DNA from: Kappaphycus alvarezii
Taxonomy: Eukaryota > Rhodophyta > Florideophyceae > Gigartinales > Solieriaceae
Direction of reading: 5' to 3'
Assembly (NCBI GenBank): GCA_002205965.3
Contig: NADL03000471.1
Span: 682,001 to 746,000 of the forward strand
DNA length: 64,000 nucleotides
The position numbers and the translations under genes were made by a program. This document shows positions 9,752-20,394 of this stretch, piece after piece (position 1 is the stretch's first letter; every line of letters starts with the position of its first letter). The notes below the pieces were generated by a model. It saw only the letters and a program-made list of their open reading frames with translations, did no database searches and was not told the DNA's origin.

Positions 9752-9815
9752 TGTCCCGGAGGTCGACCCCCGACCTGCGGACAGGGTTTCTAACCAACTG
9801 GCTGGTTTCGGAGAC
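9752..9815 (-). repeat. tRNA-derived sequence, second type (SINE head)
   Basis: On the minus strand AACCAGCCAGTTGGTTAGA is a clear A-box region of a tRNA, and GGGGTCGACCTCC resembles the B box. The T-stem pairs with a shortened six-base loop, so it is not a functional tRNA. It differs in sequence from the tRNA-derived stretch at 7,270-7,342, so the two derive from different tRNAs. Confidence 0.4.
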
Positions 9816-9989
9816 ATAATTTATTTGGCTCGGTCTGGAGATATAAAAGGTGTTAATGATCGACGTATAAAATAAAATTCTGTCCTGCAAAGTAGGGTCT
9901 CCACCGTTTCAGTGAATCAAAACAGCTAGTATTTATTTTTCATGGGCTAGGTATTGTTTTCGGTATTGGTTAGTGTTCTAGATTTGTGA

Positions 9990-10790
9990 GCCACTTTGGT
10001 CCTCTGCGTCAATCCGTTCCACTTCAGCATCTATTGAATTGTCAGAAGCATCTTTGTTAACTACTAAAGGCAATTATAGGTCGAAGCTCCGAAGATCCGG
10101 AGCCAATTGAATTTCTTATTTGAGCTTACAAACCTTTTATTTGTCCTCTGTCCCATCTGAAAGGTAATTTTTCCATTCTGTCAGAGGTCTCGCAATGTTT
10201 GAGCAATTTTTGATAAATATCCGAAAATAGTTGACAAGGCCTAAGAAATATTGAACGTCAGTATTAGTTCGCGGATTTGGCCAGTCCACAATGCGTAATA
10301 ATCTTTACTTCGTGGTTTATAAAGGGCGCACAAGCCATGATAGCATAGGTTTTCTGTGGCTCAAACTTAATTCCTTTCTTTGATAGTATATGGCTAAAAT
10401 ATTTAACTTTTTTTTACTCTCAAACTGCATTTCGATAGCATACCAAATAGTTTCCCCTCACGTAGAATTACAAAAATTTCTGTAATATGTTCAAATAATA
10501 GTTTTGTTTTTCTATAGTCAAGAATATCTTCAAAGCATACAATAACAAAAATTGTAATTTATATTTGAATCCAACGGGAAATACAAGGAATTCAAACTAT
10601 GAATATATCTTTGGGAACTTTTTCAGGGGAACTAAACCTTTCTATAATCGAATATGATGATAGTTTAGTTGCAGCCGCATTTAGCGCACTTCTAGGCAAG
10701 ATTCATTTGTTATGAAATCATAATCGAAAACTTTCTTGCATACAATTTTCGCGATCTTCCTGCATAAGCTTCCTCAGCTCTATGTTTTCA
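9990..10790 (-). pseudogene. Ty3/gypsy-like reverse transcriptase and RNase H remnant
   Basis: Read leftward in several frames, the region gives FEDILDYRKTKLLFEHITEI (the YLDDIL block, with one catalytic Asp replaced), a KCxFE...KKGIKFEPQK-like thumb, and DWPNPRTNTDVQYFLGLVNY, FRIFIKNCSNIARPLTEW, then an RNase H-like DASDNSIDAEVE. This order is diagnostic of Ty3-like pol. Stops and frame changes are frequent and no LTRs are evident. The right limit is uncertain; the next segment on the same strand may or may not belong to the same element. Confidence 0.65.
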
Positions 10791-10859
10791 ATCTCCAGAG
10801 AAACTGAAACCAAAGCCGTAGAAGTTGACAAGGACGTACGGGGGATTTATTTCGTGGTA

Positions 10860-11640
10860 CTGATACTCTTCTTTTAGCTAACCAACACATTCTGCACCTT
10901 TCATTACAACTGCAAGGCTAATGTAGTCTTTCGTGCATTGCTCTTTCCATATATTCTGTTTAAGTGCCCGACTGTAATAGACGATTTATTTCTCCACTCT
11001 GATATTTGTAATATCAAAGAGGATCTTAAGGAAGTCTTCATTGAAGCTTGGAGCACCTTTGAGTGCATCCAACACCACTGTGACAGAAGATGCATCGTAT
11101 GGGAAAGGATTTTCTGGAATAATTTCAGACAATGAAAGCAATCTTTTCACCGCCCGAAAATCTTCTTTCCCACTTACATTAGCGCCATCAGAACAGAAAG
11201 CCGTACCAATAGTATCCCTTTTAATTAAAGATAAGATTAATCTTGTCTCAAGTGTCTTTCGACGCTTTTTCCCTTAAAAAACTTCTTTTTCGTTTTGAAA
11301 TGTACCGCAACCACGCATTCCAACTGCATTTCATTACCATTTTCGGGGTTTCGGAAGAAAGCCCGATGTCCACAGTTTTCTCTTGAGGCTGTTTATCGCT
11401 CTGTTCATCTTATACATCGTCTTGCCTATCACCACCGCGACTTCCGCTTTCTCCTTCTGATACTGACTCACTTCCGAGCTATCATCATACGGACTCTAAG
11501 ATTTCTCTAAAATCTCTGTTTTCTCCTCTATATCGATATCCATGTTATTATTTGATTTGAAATTCTCGTCAAAGAAGTACATTCGTGACTCCTCTCCGTC
11601 AAAGAAGGGGTTACTCGTCTTAAGCTTACTTTCCATTGTA
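10860..11640 (-). pseudogene. Coding-like minus-strand remnant, probably LTR-element derived
   Basis: The minus-strand frames hold long open pieces: SNPFFDGEESRMYFFDENF, DGANVSGKEDFRAVKRLL, PFPYDASSVTVVLDALKGAP and IVYYSRALKQNIW. The last resembles the YYSRxL box of Ty3-like RNase H. The order does not fit a single intact pol, so this may be a second fragment lying next to the RT remnant. Bases 11,650-12,280 contain open frames on the minus strand that I cannot assign. Confidence 0.35.
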
Positions 11641-12289
11641 TTTTTCGTCATTGCGAAAGCCGGTCAATCGTACGTGCAAATCATGAAGTAATCCCCACTT
11701 TCCATGTTCACACCTAGATTGGCACCCAGCAAAATAATCTTGACTCGTGGTGCTCGCCATTTGCAAGCGCGGTTCAAAGAAAAGAAGATCGTTCCTTCTA
11801 CACAGATGATTGATCGCTGTCCTTCTTGATAGCGAAGGAAATCATTGTAGGATACTAAAAGACCGAGGCATAGAAAATAACAGTCGGCCCAGAGGTCCCT
11901 TTGGGATAATCCTTGGACTTGATAGAAATGGTCACGAGTCGTGCTCCAGATTAATCAATTACTCCCATCCCTGCACCTAGTTGTAGTCATACCGCTCTTG
12001 TTAGGGATCTTGGATACTCCATTATAGGATATCAAGATTAACCTCTTTGTAGAAGTCAAAGGGTGATTTGGTATCCATTTCAAGCTGGATGTGTTATAGC
12101 AACTGGAATAATTCAAAAAATCCCATAGGATTTTTGCTTGATCAATAAAATTGGTTTGTCGCCGCTGTCCTCTGCAGACGGAGTGCCAAGAAATAAATGT
12201 CTTCGATATAAGGACTATTTCTTTTGAAAGAGCCTCTTCCCTAGAAGGTTCCACCCTCTACGCATTATCTTATCTAGCCAAGCGATTAA

Positions 12290-14010
12290 GTACACCTTTA
12301 TCGAGAAGATAAATATACAGTAGGCAAAACGGGTTCACGGGAAGGACCTTTCACTGTGATAATCATTTCCGATAAACAAATTAGCGCTTATTACAATGTT
12401 GAAGCGAAACAATTCAATATATCTCAAGTTCTAGGGATCCTAAGGTCTTCGGCGACCGAGAGCTGAACTTTCTCCTGAAGGCCTCTGACCAGTTTCGTTC
12501 CTAGCCCCACCCGGTGTTCTAATCAGTCATTTCTTCGCTCTGGAGACATGTTTTCCCACACGGCTGAAACGTATGCCGCAAAGCAAAAAGAAATCTTAGT
12601 CAGAGAAAATTTAAAATCTTTCGTCAGGAAAATGTGGAGTCTACAGAACCAAACCAAAATATAATTGGTGGTCAATTTTTCCCTTCGATAAAGAATGTGG
12701 GAACAAGTGAAGAGATGTGTAAGGCCTGCTTTGTGGTTCAAGGTCATAGAGACACTGTGAATTATCTCCTCGTGCACAACTGTACGAAGATGTCTAAAGG
12801 ATCTATCTGTATTCTCATAGCCATGGCGACCGTTTAGGGATGTGCATTTGGACTCAGGCATCTTCCAGGGATACCTCCAGATTTCATGTATATTGATGCG
12901 TGATGTTTACATCAAACCAATTGGGGAGTTTAAACTGAGTTCCAATCAACTTTTGCATCTCCTTAAACCCCTACACGGTTTATCCGATAGTGATGACTCC
13001 TGACACGAAACATTTTTCCGCCACCTAAATAAAGACCTGCAGATTGTACTGACCGCTTGTGATTTCTCGTTATTTTTCAAGAGCATCCGTGGAAATCTAA
13101 GCTTAATGATTGAAACCTGCGTCCATGATACTTTATGCACCGGTGATGCAGACTTTGGGGAGAAATATAGGTTTATAGAGGGAAATTTTGAATCTAAACC
13201 ACGCCAATACGAAACTTTCACTTTTGCTGGTATCTTGATTGAAAGAATGGAGAACAGTTATCTATTACATAAGTAAATGTATGCTTAAAGGCTTTAACTG
13301 TTACCAAAGGGCTGTATATTCGATATTTTCTGCTCCCATATACAGTCTCTTGCATGGCTGAATAGCATCCGGCCAGATATTCTTGCCGACTTGAACTTAT
13401 TTACTCAGGCAACTGAGGATAATCGGAGCCGGAAGAATGTTTTTTATCTGAATCCTGTTATCGGCTATGTACTGAGAACACCTCTCTGCAATCTCCTCCA
13501 GTAAACTTTGTACAGGTAATCCTTTTGTCTCAAAGTATTCTCGGATTCCCCATTTTCAAATACACCCTCACTGCACTTTCAACTTTGACTTATAATTGTA
13601 TTCTGCGACCATACTAGTCGAGCCAAAATCATTCAGTACTCTAGTTACAAACCTAGGGGTATCGTTCGCAAGGTACTTTGCGGTGAAATTTTTTCGTTTG
13701 CTGATGAGTTTGATTGTTTGTTCACAGTCCGCCATGATCTGCAGAAAATAATTGGATTCAACGTGCCGTTGTACCTCTATACGGATTCCGAAAGCCCATT
13801 TTTAAGGTAATTTTGAAATTTTCATCGACCACGGAACGCATGCTAATGATTGATCTCTTGTTTGCACTTGAAGCATACGGTAACGGCTACATATCAGACA
13901 TTAGCTGGGTACACAGCAGTAACAATAACACAGACGCTATGACCAACGTGGAAAGTGTGAAGCGATGACCCGTGGACGGCAGACGGCTAGACCTTGAGGT
14001 ATTAAAATTG
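12290..14010 (+). pseudogene. Copia-like LTR pol remnant: integrase end, RT and RNase H
   Basis: In rapidly changing frames the plus strand reads EGPFTVIIISDKQISAYYNV and FNISQV (C-terminal end of the integrase). It then reads ESTEPNQNIIGGQFFPSIKN, VYIKPIGEF, LLHLLKPLHGLSDSDDS and ETCVHDTLCTG (the YVDD box, degenerate). RNase H pieces follow: VFCDHTSRAK, PRGIVRKVLCGEIFSFADEF, LYLYTDSESPF, ERMLMIDLLFALEAYG and ISDISWVHSSNNNTDAMTN. This order, with TDSES and the MIDLL...EAY...SW block, is a pol type I know from fungal LTR elements. The many stops make it dead. The left border is set by the first integrase-like codons. Confidence 0.7.
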
Positions 14011-14199
14011 GTTGTAAAAACTGATAGCACTATTGTTCAACAGCCGAAGTCCACTACTTCTTTCCTTTGAATATTTTTTATTGTCGATACTAAGATTGTA
14101 TCTGAGATCTGAATAATTGGGCCAGCTAGGTCAATCCAACTGATAATGTAATTAGATCGTATAGTTCACACCCTATTAGCTAAGGCTACTTCTGAGGTA

Positions 14200-15385
14200 A
14201 ATGGTCAAGGTACTGATGAATTCATTCAATTGAATGGCGCTAAACAAGCAGGAAATATCTATGGTTCATTTCTCCACGAAAAACTCGTCAACTGGGGAAT
14301 GAAACCTTCTAAATTGGGCAACCGACTGTATTTTTTTACGTACTAACTCAGAGTACATAATAATAGCAGTAATGGTCGATGATATGGCCTTCTTATCGAA
14401 TTACCATGTGCTGCTTCAGAACTTAAAAGATTTGATGTCATCCACATTCGACATCCACATTCGACATCAAATTCTTTGGTAAACTGAAATCCTTCATCGG
14501 ATGGTCAATCAATCTTTCTCCACTGGTAATCGGATCAAACAAATGTACTAAGCAAAAACCCTTCTGGGGGATATGGAATGGACCAATCAAATGTGCCTTG
14601 ACTCCACTCCCGAAAGGCGTCAAACTGCTTTTTGCAGCAGAACATGGGGACTTGAAACTAAATGGGAATGATCATCACGCTTTTCGAAGCATAATGGGTG
14701 GATTTCTCTACTCAGCCGTTTCTACTCGACCTGACTTGTCATCTCCAATGTCTATATGGCTCGTCAAGTCCACGCCTCGACTTAGCGTCTCATAAAGCTA
14801 GTCAAACGATTTATTCGTTATCTAAAAGGGACGAGTCACCTGGGACTGCTCTTTAGTAGCACGTACAGTTTCATATTAGATCTACTGGTGCCTCCGTTGA
14901 TGCCGACTTGAGTGGATGTGTGAAATCCACGCTATCAGCCATTGATATCATGGTCGACATCAACAGTTCACCAATCTACTGTAAATCGAAGCCACAGACA
15001 GTTATAGCGAACTATTTCAGAGAATCCGACAATATTTCGCTTGCAGTTTGCAGCTTGTGGAAAAAAGGTATCATGAAAAAAGAAACTATTTGGGTAAATA
15101 TGTCACAAAGCTCCTTGGACTGAAGTCGCAGCTTTTGTCCAACAGTTTCAATTCAGAAAGTACTGTGGTCATTTAAATGGCCACGGCAGATCATATGACG
15201 CCAAGAACGGGCACATCGATATCAGGGTATACAACGTGAAAGAACTGATCCGGGATAGCATAATTAAGCTGAAGCATATTCCTTGTAAACACAACAGGGA
15301 TGATTTAATAACAAAGACTATGTCGAAAGACTCTTTGGGCCTGATGACTCGTTTGTGGAACCTGGATAGCTACGGGACCTTTTAG
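14200..15385 (+). pseudogene. Second copia-like RT/RNase H remnant
   Basis: The plus-strand pieces are NGAKQAGNIYGSFLHEKLVN (the LKQAGR block of copia RT), IIIAVMVDDMAFLSN (the VDD catalytic box, intact), RFIRYLKGTSHLGLLFSS and DADLSGCVKS (RNase H). The terminus GHIDIRVYNVKELIRDSII and KHIPCKHNRDDLITKTMSKD is the classic copia RNase H end before a 3' LTR. It lies directly after another RNase H terminus on the same strand, so it must be a separate insertion. Numerous frame changes and stops are present. Confidence 0.7.
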
Positions 15386-16270
15386 TGGATATTTCCTTGT
15401 TGTAGTTTAACTTTCTTTATGAGCTGCAGAAGCTGAAACAAGTTGTGAAACATGAAATTGAAACAGCAGTGGTAAAACCACAGCAGCAGGAAAGCAAATG
15501 AATCAGCAGCAGATACACACTTCAATTCCAAACGAAAAATTAGCAGCAGAAAAAAAGCAACAGATGCAGCTGGGCACCACAGTCGGAATGGATTACTTGT
15601 CCTTCCGAGGGGTGCGTCGCATTGTAATGATTACAGTACAATCCGAGAGGCAAATCATCTCCTGGGTTTCATTATTTTCCTGGGTTACACTTAATCATCA
15701 GGATATTTATTTGGGCTTACACTCCATCATCGAGAGTCAACATCCGTTTCTCTCTGGTAGATTAAACTTCTCTAGTGCAATTCCCTAGTATTGCCGCAGT
15801 ATGTTAAGGACACTGGAGTCCCCTCTGCGGTACTCGAAAGAACAACAACTTGCCATCTTCCAAAATCCTTCATAATCTTTACGGGATTTGGAGAAGCATG
15901 TAGGAGAACATGCGAAGGGGGGTAGCAGAGAAACTAATCAGAAAAGCGTCTGGTTAGAGTCTGACGCGCTTGCAACCAGTGCAAGCAGAAAACAAAACGC
16001 GAAATTAGAAGTTGTAGCTCCCACCGAGGAGTGGTGCCGCGACGGGCAGCAGCGAACGTAGAAAGACGGTGGAAGAAAGTGGCACTCTCGGCTACCATGG
16101 CGCCGAACACATCAATACCAAAGGGAAGAAGTCGAATATCATTTGTCCCCAGTAGATACTGAATGCATTAAACTTCTTTCCTTCGGTAGAGTTATCTCAT
16201 TCTGACTAATTTGCTTTATTTTCTGACATGCCGACTATTTGCACCAATTCTTTGATGCAGTTGGGAACAT
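15386..16270. other. No gene recognised
   Basis: A Gln-rich open frame (15,498-15,788, NQQQIHTSIP) and otherwise unassigned sequence. The stretch just after the copia terminus would be the place for a 3' LTR, but I cannot find a matching partner. Confidence 0.3.
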
Positions 16271-16289
16271 AGATCAAGTATGCACTATT

Positions 16290-16571
16290 CCAACAGTATG
16301 ACCAGTCTCAGCGGAAAAGCGGCGAATGTACCAAGGCTTTCTTGCGGAATTACCGGAGAGAAGCAGGCTAGTTCCTGTTCCAATCTCTACTCTTGGCGGA
16401 TGGCATCCAGGGGCGTTTTCAGTGGTCACGGAGCTTGCAAGAACCGTCGCCAGCCGAGCAATGGAACGGTTTTCGAAGGTTCAAGGCATTCTTCTACAAC
16501 GACACTCGGCGTTGGCAGTAACTTCTAACGCTGTTTGTCTGCTAGCTGGCATCCCATTGACTTTCTGGTAG
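16290..16571 (+). pseudogene. RT-element C-terminal tail, copy B
   Basis: From 16,326 an 81-codon ORF reads SRLVPVPISTLGGWHPGAFS, ELARTVASRAMERFS and NAVCLLAGIP. These align block for block with the C-terminal end of the RT element at 24,855-27,058 (LVPIPISTLGGWHPDAYAVL, NAACLLAGIE). Only the last hundred residues survive, so this is a strongly 5'-truncated copy. Sequence before 16,290 does not continue the homology. Confidence 0.7.
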
Positions 16572-17362
16572 ACTGTTGCTGGTGCTAGCATTCGACAGCA
16601 ATGATTAGTACATTGCTTCGACCATCGGTATATGTATTTAAATATGACATGCAGATTTGCAACTCCAAATGGGTTCCAGTCAATCCATACATCTCAATAA
16701 AGACACCTCCCCTTTTTCCGAACAGTAAACAAACCCAAAACTTTCCCCTTGGGAACACAGGCTAGCCTATTTTTCAATCGCAAAAACACGCCAATTTCTC
16801 CCCCTTTTCTGACTGTCATGTTGCAATTTCAGACAGCATTGATAAAAACAATTGTACTGTACAGTATTTTTCAGGGGAGGAGCGTATTCTTTATTTGTGA
16901 TTCCTTATAACGGAGATATTGACCGGTTTGCCTCTTCTGGGTCCAAGTGGAACTGAGAATCTGCGGGTACCAGTAAGCTAGAGGGATTAGGCTAGCTTCA
17001 ACTCTGAAGAGAGCGACGAAGTCGAAGAAGGTTTGGAGCTTGCTGAGGTAACAATGGACGATTAGGTAATAGTGGAGGATGGCGGTCTTCACAGAGTGTG
17101 TATTAATTATTAATGTACGGCCAACTCAACGAGAACTCACTCAATCCACACATAATTTGCAGTAAAACATCCCCTATTCCCCCCTAGAACTACAGAATTG
17201 GTATCCATTGAACTAGGGTGCAATTACATCCACCGGCGAAAGTCCACAGCTTTCGCGATGGAACACTAGGCGTTTCTCTCTCTCGATTTCTCTCACGATA
17301 GGTCGAATATATCTTCCAAGAGTGTAGAACATAGAAACCTTTTTCCGTCATCTCTCTCTAAC
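16572..17362. other. Intergenic; one CTGTA site and a dispersed 45-base repeat
   Basis: No coding region recognised. A TACTGTACAGTA site lies near 16,856. At 17,299-17,345 the block GGTCGAATATATCTTCCAAG recurs, with changes, at 48,193 and 48,685. Confidence 0.35.
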
Positions 17363-18293
17363 CTAACTTGGTGTAGGAAACAGGCCGTCGATAGCAATAA
17401 TGTAATTCAACCCCAAGCCCGGCTGCCTTACTCCGATACCTTGCCCTCCACCCACTGACCCAATATTAACACTCCCAATCACCTCCTCCCCTCCTAAAGT
17501 AATCTCCACCGCCCCTTCCACCGTCGTAGTCGCCACAGCTTCACCTTCCAAACCGGTAGCCTCTACCACCACATCATCTATCGCCCCACATCTCGCCTCA
17601 CCACTACTGTCGCTCCCTCCACTACTTCCCAAACTCCCTTTCAGAACCAGTTCTTGAACGGACCGTTTCCTCACCAGGTCCTGTCTAAATGCAAACTCAC
17701 AGCGCCCAACACACGACATCTAAAAGCCCTCCCCACCGTTGTCTTCACACGTGTCTCCACCGCAACGCTTCTCATCATCCCGCTCATTCCCTCAACCGGA
17801 CACGTATTCTCTGGAATTTTCACCGTCGCTGCCCTTGTCGTCACCCCACTCAAATCGACAGTCGTCTGTGCTGTTATACCATCAACTGCAACAGATCTTG
17901 GTCCCTCGTCTGCAGTACTCAAATTAAACGACGCTGTATGCGAATGAGCAGGCAGGTTATTGACGCCCAAGGTGACTTGCTCAGAACCATCCTGTTGTCC
18001 CAGTAAGATAGTACCCAAACCAGGACCGGCTCCAACGCCCACCGGGACTCGACTGCGAAGATCGGGGATTCCAAAGGTGGTGCGACCATCGCCGCCATAT
18101 GTGGTACCGATGATACTGAAGAGGGCAGAGTTTTGAGAGATGGGGAGGAGTGAGCCATCGCAAATGGCCCAGCCGCGTGGGGCAAAATTTCCAGCGAAGA
18201 GACGGATTTCACCGAGAAAGGCCTCGGAGGCTTGCGTGGGGGTGGGGGAATGAGGTTGAGGGAAACAAGGAGAAAGAATAGATGGAATTTCAT
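17363..18293 (-). CDS. Phage tail collar domain protein (microcystin-dependent-protein type), probably acquired from bacteria
   Basis: The central ORF contains GEIRLFAGNFAPRGWAICDG, YGGDGRTTFGIPDLRSRVPV, then GQQDGSEQVTLGVNNLPAHS. The C-terminal ORF ends GLGLNYIIAIDGLFP. These are hallmark blocks of the bacterial tail-collar/MdpB family, which folds as short tail-fibre-like trimers. The best start is the ATG at 18,293, giving MKFHLFFLLVSLNL, a convincing secretion signal; a C-rich tract near 18,240 then shifts the frame into TQASEAFLGEIR. A second shift falls near 17,700. Each is repaired by one added base, giving about 310 residues. The middle (150-250) is Thr/Val-rich and loosely conserved. 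Transfer from bacteria followed by gain of a eukaryotic signal peptide is inference. Neighbours are transposon remnants. Confidence 0.85.
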
Positions 18294-18299
18294 TTGGAA

Positions 18300-20390
18300 A
18301 ACGGAGATATCGATGATTGGTTTCCAAAGAGTTTTACGGGTATACTTGCGGCGAGGCTACGGTTGAGGGCGCGTGGAATGTGACTATCGCCTCGATGGAG
18401 TTAAAGAGGCGATACGGCAAGCACCCTCGCAAAGGCAAATACCGGACAGGGAGGCTACTGTTTCCACTTCTCTAGCAAGGACCGACCGGGAGGACTGTAT
18501 TCGGTATTCAGGTGTTGCTGTACAATATTCTCTAGCGGTCCTAGTCCCCTTAGCGACACAGCTTGTTTCTGACTACATCCAACACCCCTACTTGCCGACC
18601 TGGCTGTCAAGCACAGATTTCTATTTTGGGAGTTTTTTCAGCTGTAGCACTAAATATCTAAACGAAATAATTGCACGTCTCCTTGTAGAGTCCTCTAAAT
18701 CTTACCTTTCTCAAGTAGACCGATCCTTCACCTCCTCCCTTTCCAAATTAGTTTGGTGTTGTTTGAGAAAGAATACACTGAAGACAGAAACCCTGGTACA
18801 GCCTTGGGCACACTCTGTATCCAATCCATAATGTGTAGGGTTAGTTGATGTTATGGAATCACAGCCTGTTGTACAGATGCTGTGATGTATTGTAAAGAGG
18901 TCTCAAGAGAAAACCAAAAGTTGATAAAACTCCACATTTATGCGGGTCGCCGATAGTTCGAACAATTCGCTGTAGACACACTATCAACGCAACCTTTAGA
19001 CGCTACAGTCGGAATCAAGCATGAAAGAGTCTTATCATACTAGCTAGCCTTGACTACTTTGTAGATAATGTCAACATCAGAGAGTAGTCAGCTTCTCTAA
19101 TCATGTTCTGTTTCGCACTTCGAAAGCGTGACTTTCAAAATTTATGGTTACTGTATCCCGACTCATTTTTTGAATACTGGGTGGCAGGCAGAGAGATGGG
19201 GATTTCTTGAAGGGTTCGCGCGGTTTTACTACAACTCCAACGCGGCGACGCAAACCATTAAATCTTACGTGGCAGTCTTATGTCCTTGATCCAGGGTTTT
19301 ACGGTAATTAACAGTGTATTGGGATTCCTTCAACCAGGTCTTTGATGGTCATAGCGATATCCAGATCATTTCGGAATTCAGACCACCGTACTTCTCGAAT
19401 AGGAGGGAGTTTGGGTTGATTTGTTGCGAGTGGAATCACAGCTCGAGTCCTTCGAACGTGCAATTTAACCATATTGGCATACCGGTCAAATAGTAACAAC
19501 CGACCTATTGGCGTGCTTTCTAGATCATCCAGCGCCAAAGCAATTCACAACTTTGAAATCGTAGACCCCCTCTTTAGGTCCTTTCCATTTCTTGCAATAC
19601 AACACTGCAATGAAAAGTACAATACACCGTTAAGACGACGCAATCTTTATAGCGTTAAAAGATCTCAATAGATTTCATGATGTTGTCATATTTTTGTGCG
19701 TCTCTAACTCCACTACAAACGCGAAAAAGGTTTGGGTGTTTTACTCTTGGAAGATATATCCGGTCTATAAAGTGTCTTCAGGAAACGTGAGAGACCTTAT
19801 AAATTCTGTGACAACATCCAAGATCATAGAGAGATACGCGGCGGCAGTCGCATCTTGCAGCGCATGCTCGCCAGGAGTACACACCTTACAAAATCAAAAG
19901 TACACGTTGTAACACGTAAATTTATAGCAAATATAGCAACTACTGTAGTTTCTATAGTTTCTATGGTGTGGGGGGGATTTTTGGGGTGCTTTACTGATTA
20001 GGGATGCAGGACGGCTATTTTCCGAAGGCTAAGGGGACAGGTCCGTGTAATGGAGTCTGGAAATGAGGCCGAGTCGTGAGGTACTACCTATGGTGTGGTG
20101 AACATTTATTTATTCTCTATGGTGGAAAAGTTACCTACGGTGTTCTGGAACTTTAATTTTACGTGCCATGGTACAGTAATCAGGTCTCAGGACCAGCGGA
20201 GATCGAGGATTACAGCCCAGTACAACAATTACTGTATCAGGGACAAAATGAGTACAGACTATGAACAGTTAAGTCCCGATACTGTACAGTACTGCAGGCC
20301 TGTTGTTTTATCCTTTCTATTTCGTTCTCGTACTCCGGAAGCCTTTTGAATCAAAGTTGAACGAATACAATACCCGGTAGTATCTCACAG
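18300..20390. other. No recognised gene; two unassigned open frames
   Basis: Open frames at 18,373-18,831 (+, 152 codons) and 19,308-19,538 (-, 76 codons) have no motif I recognise and may be chance. A CTGTACAG site lies at about 20,281. The sequence is otherwise featureless to me. Confidence 0.3.
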
Positions 20391-20394
20391 TGGC

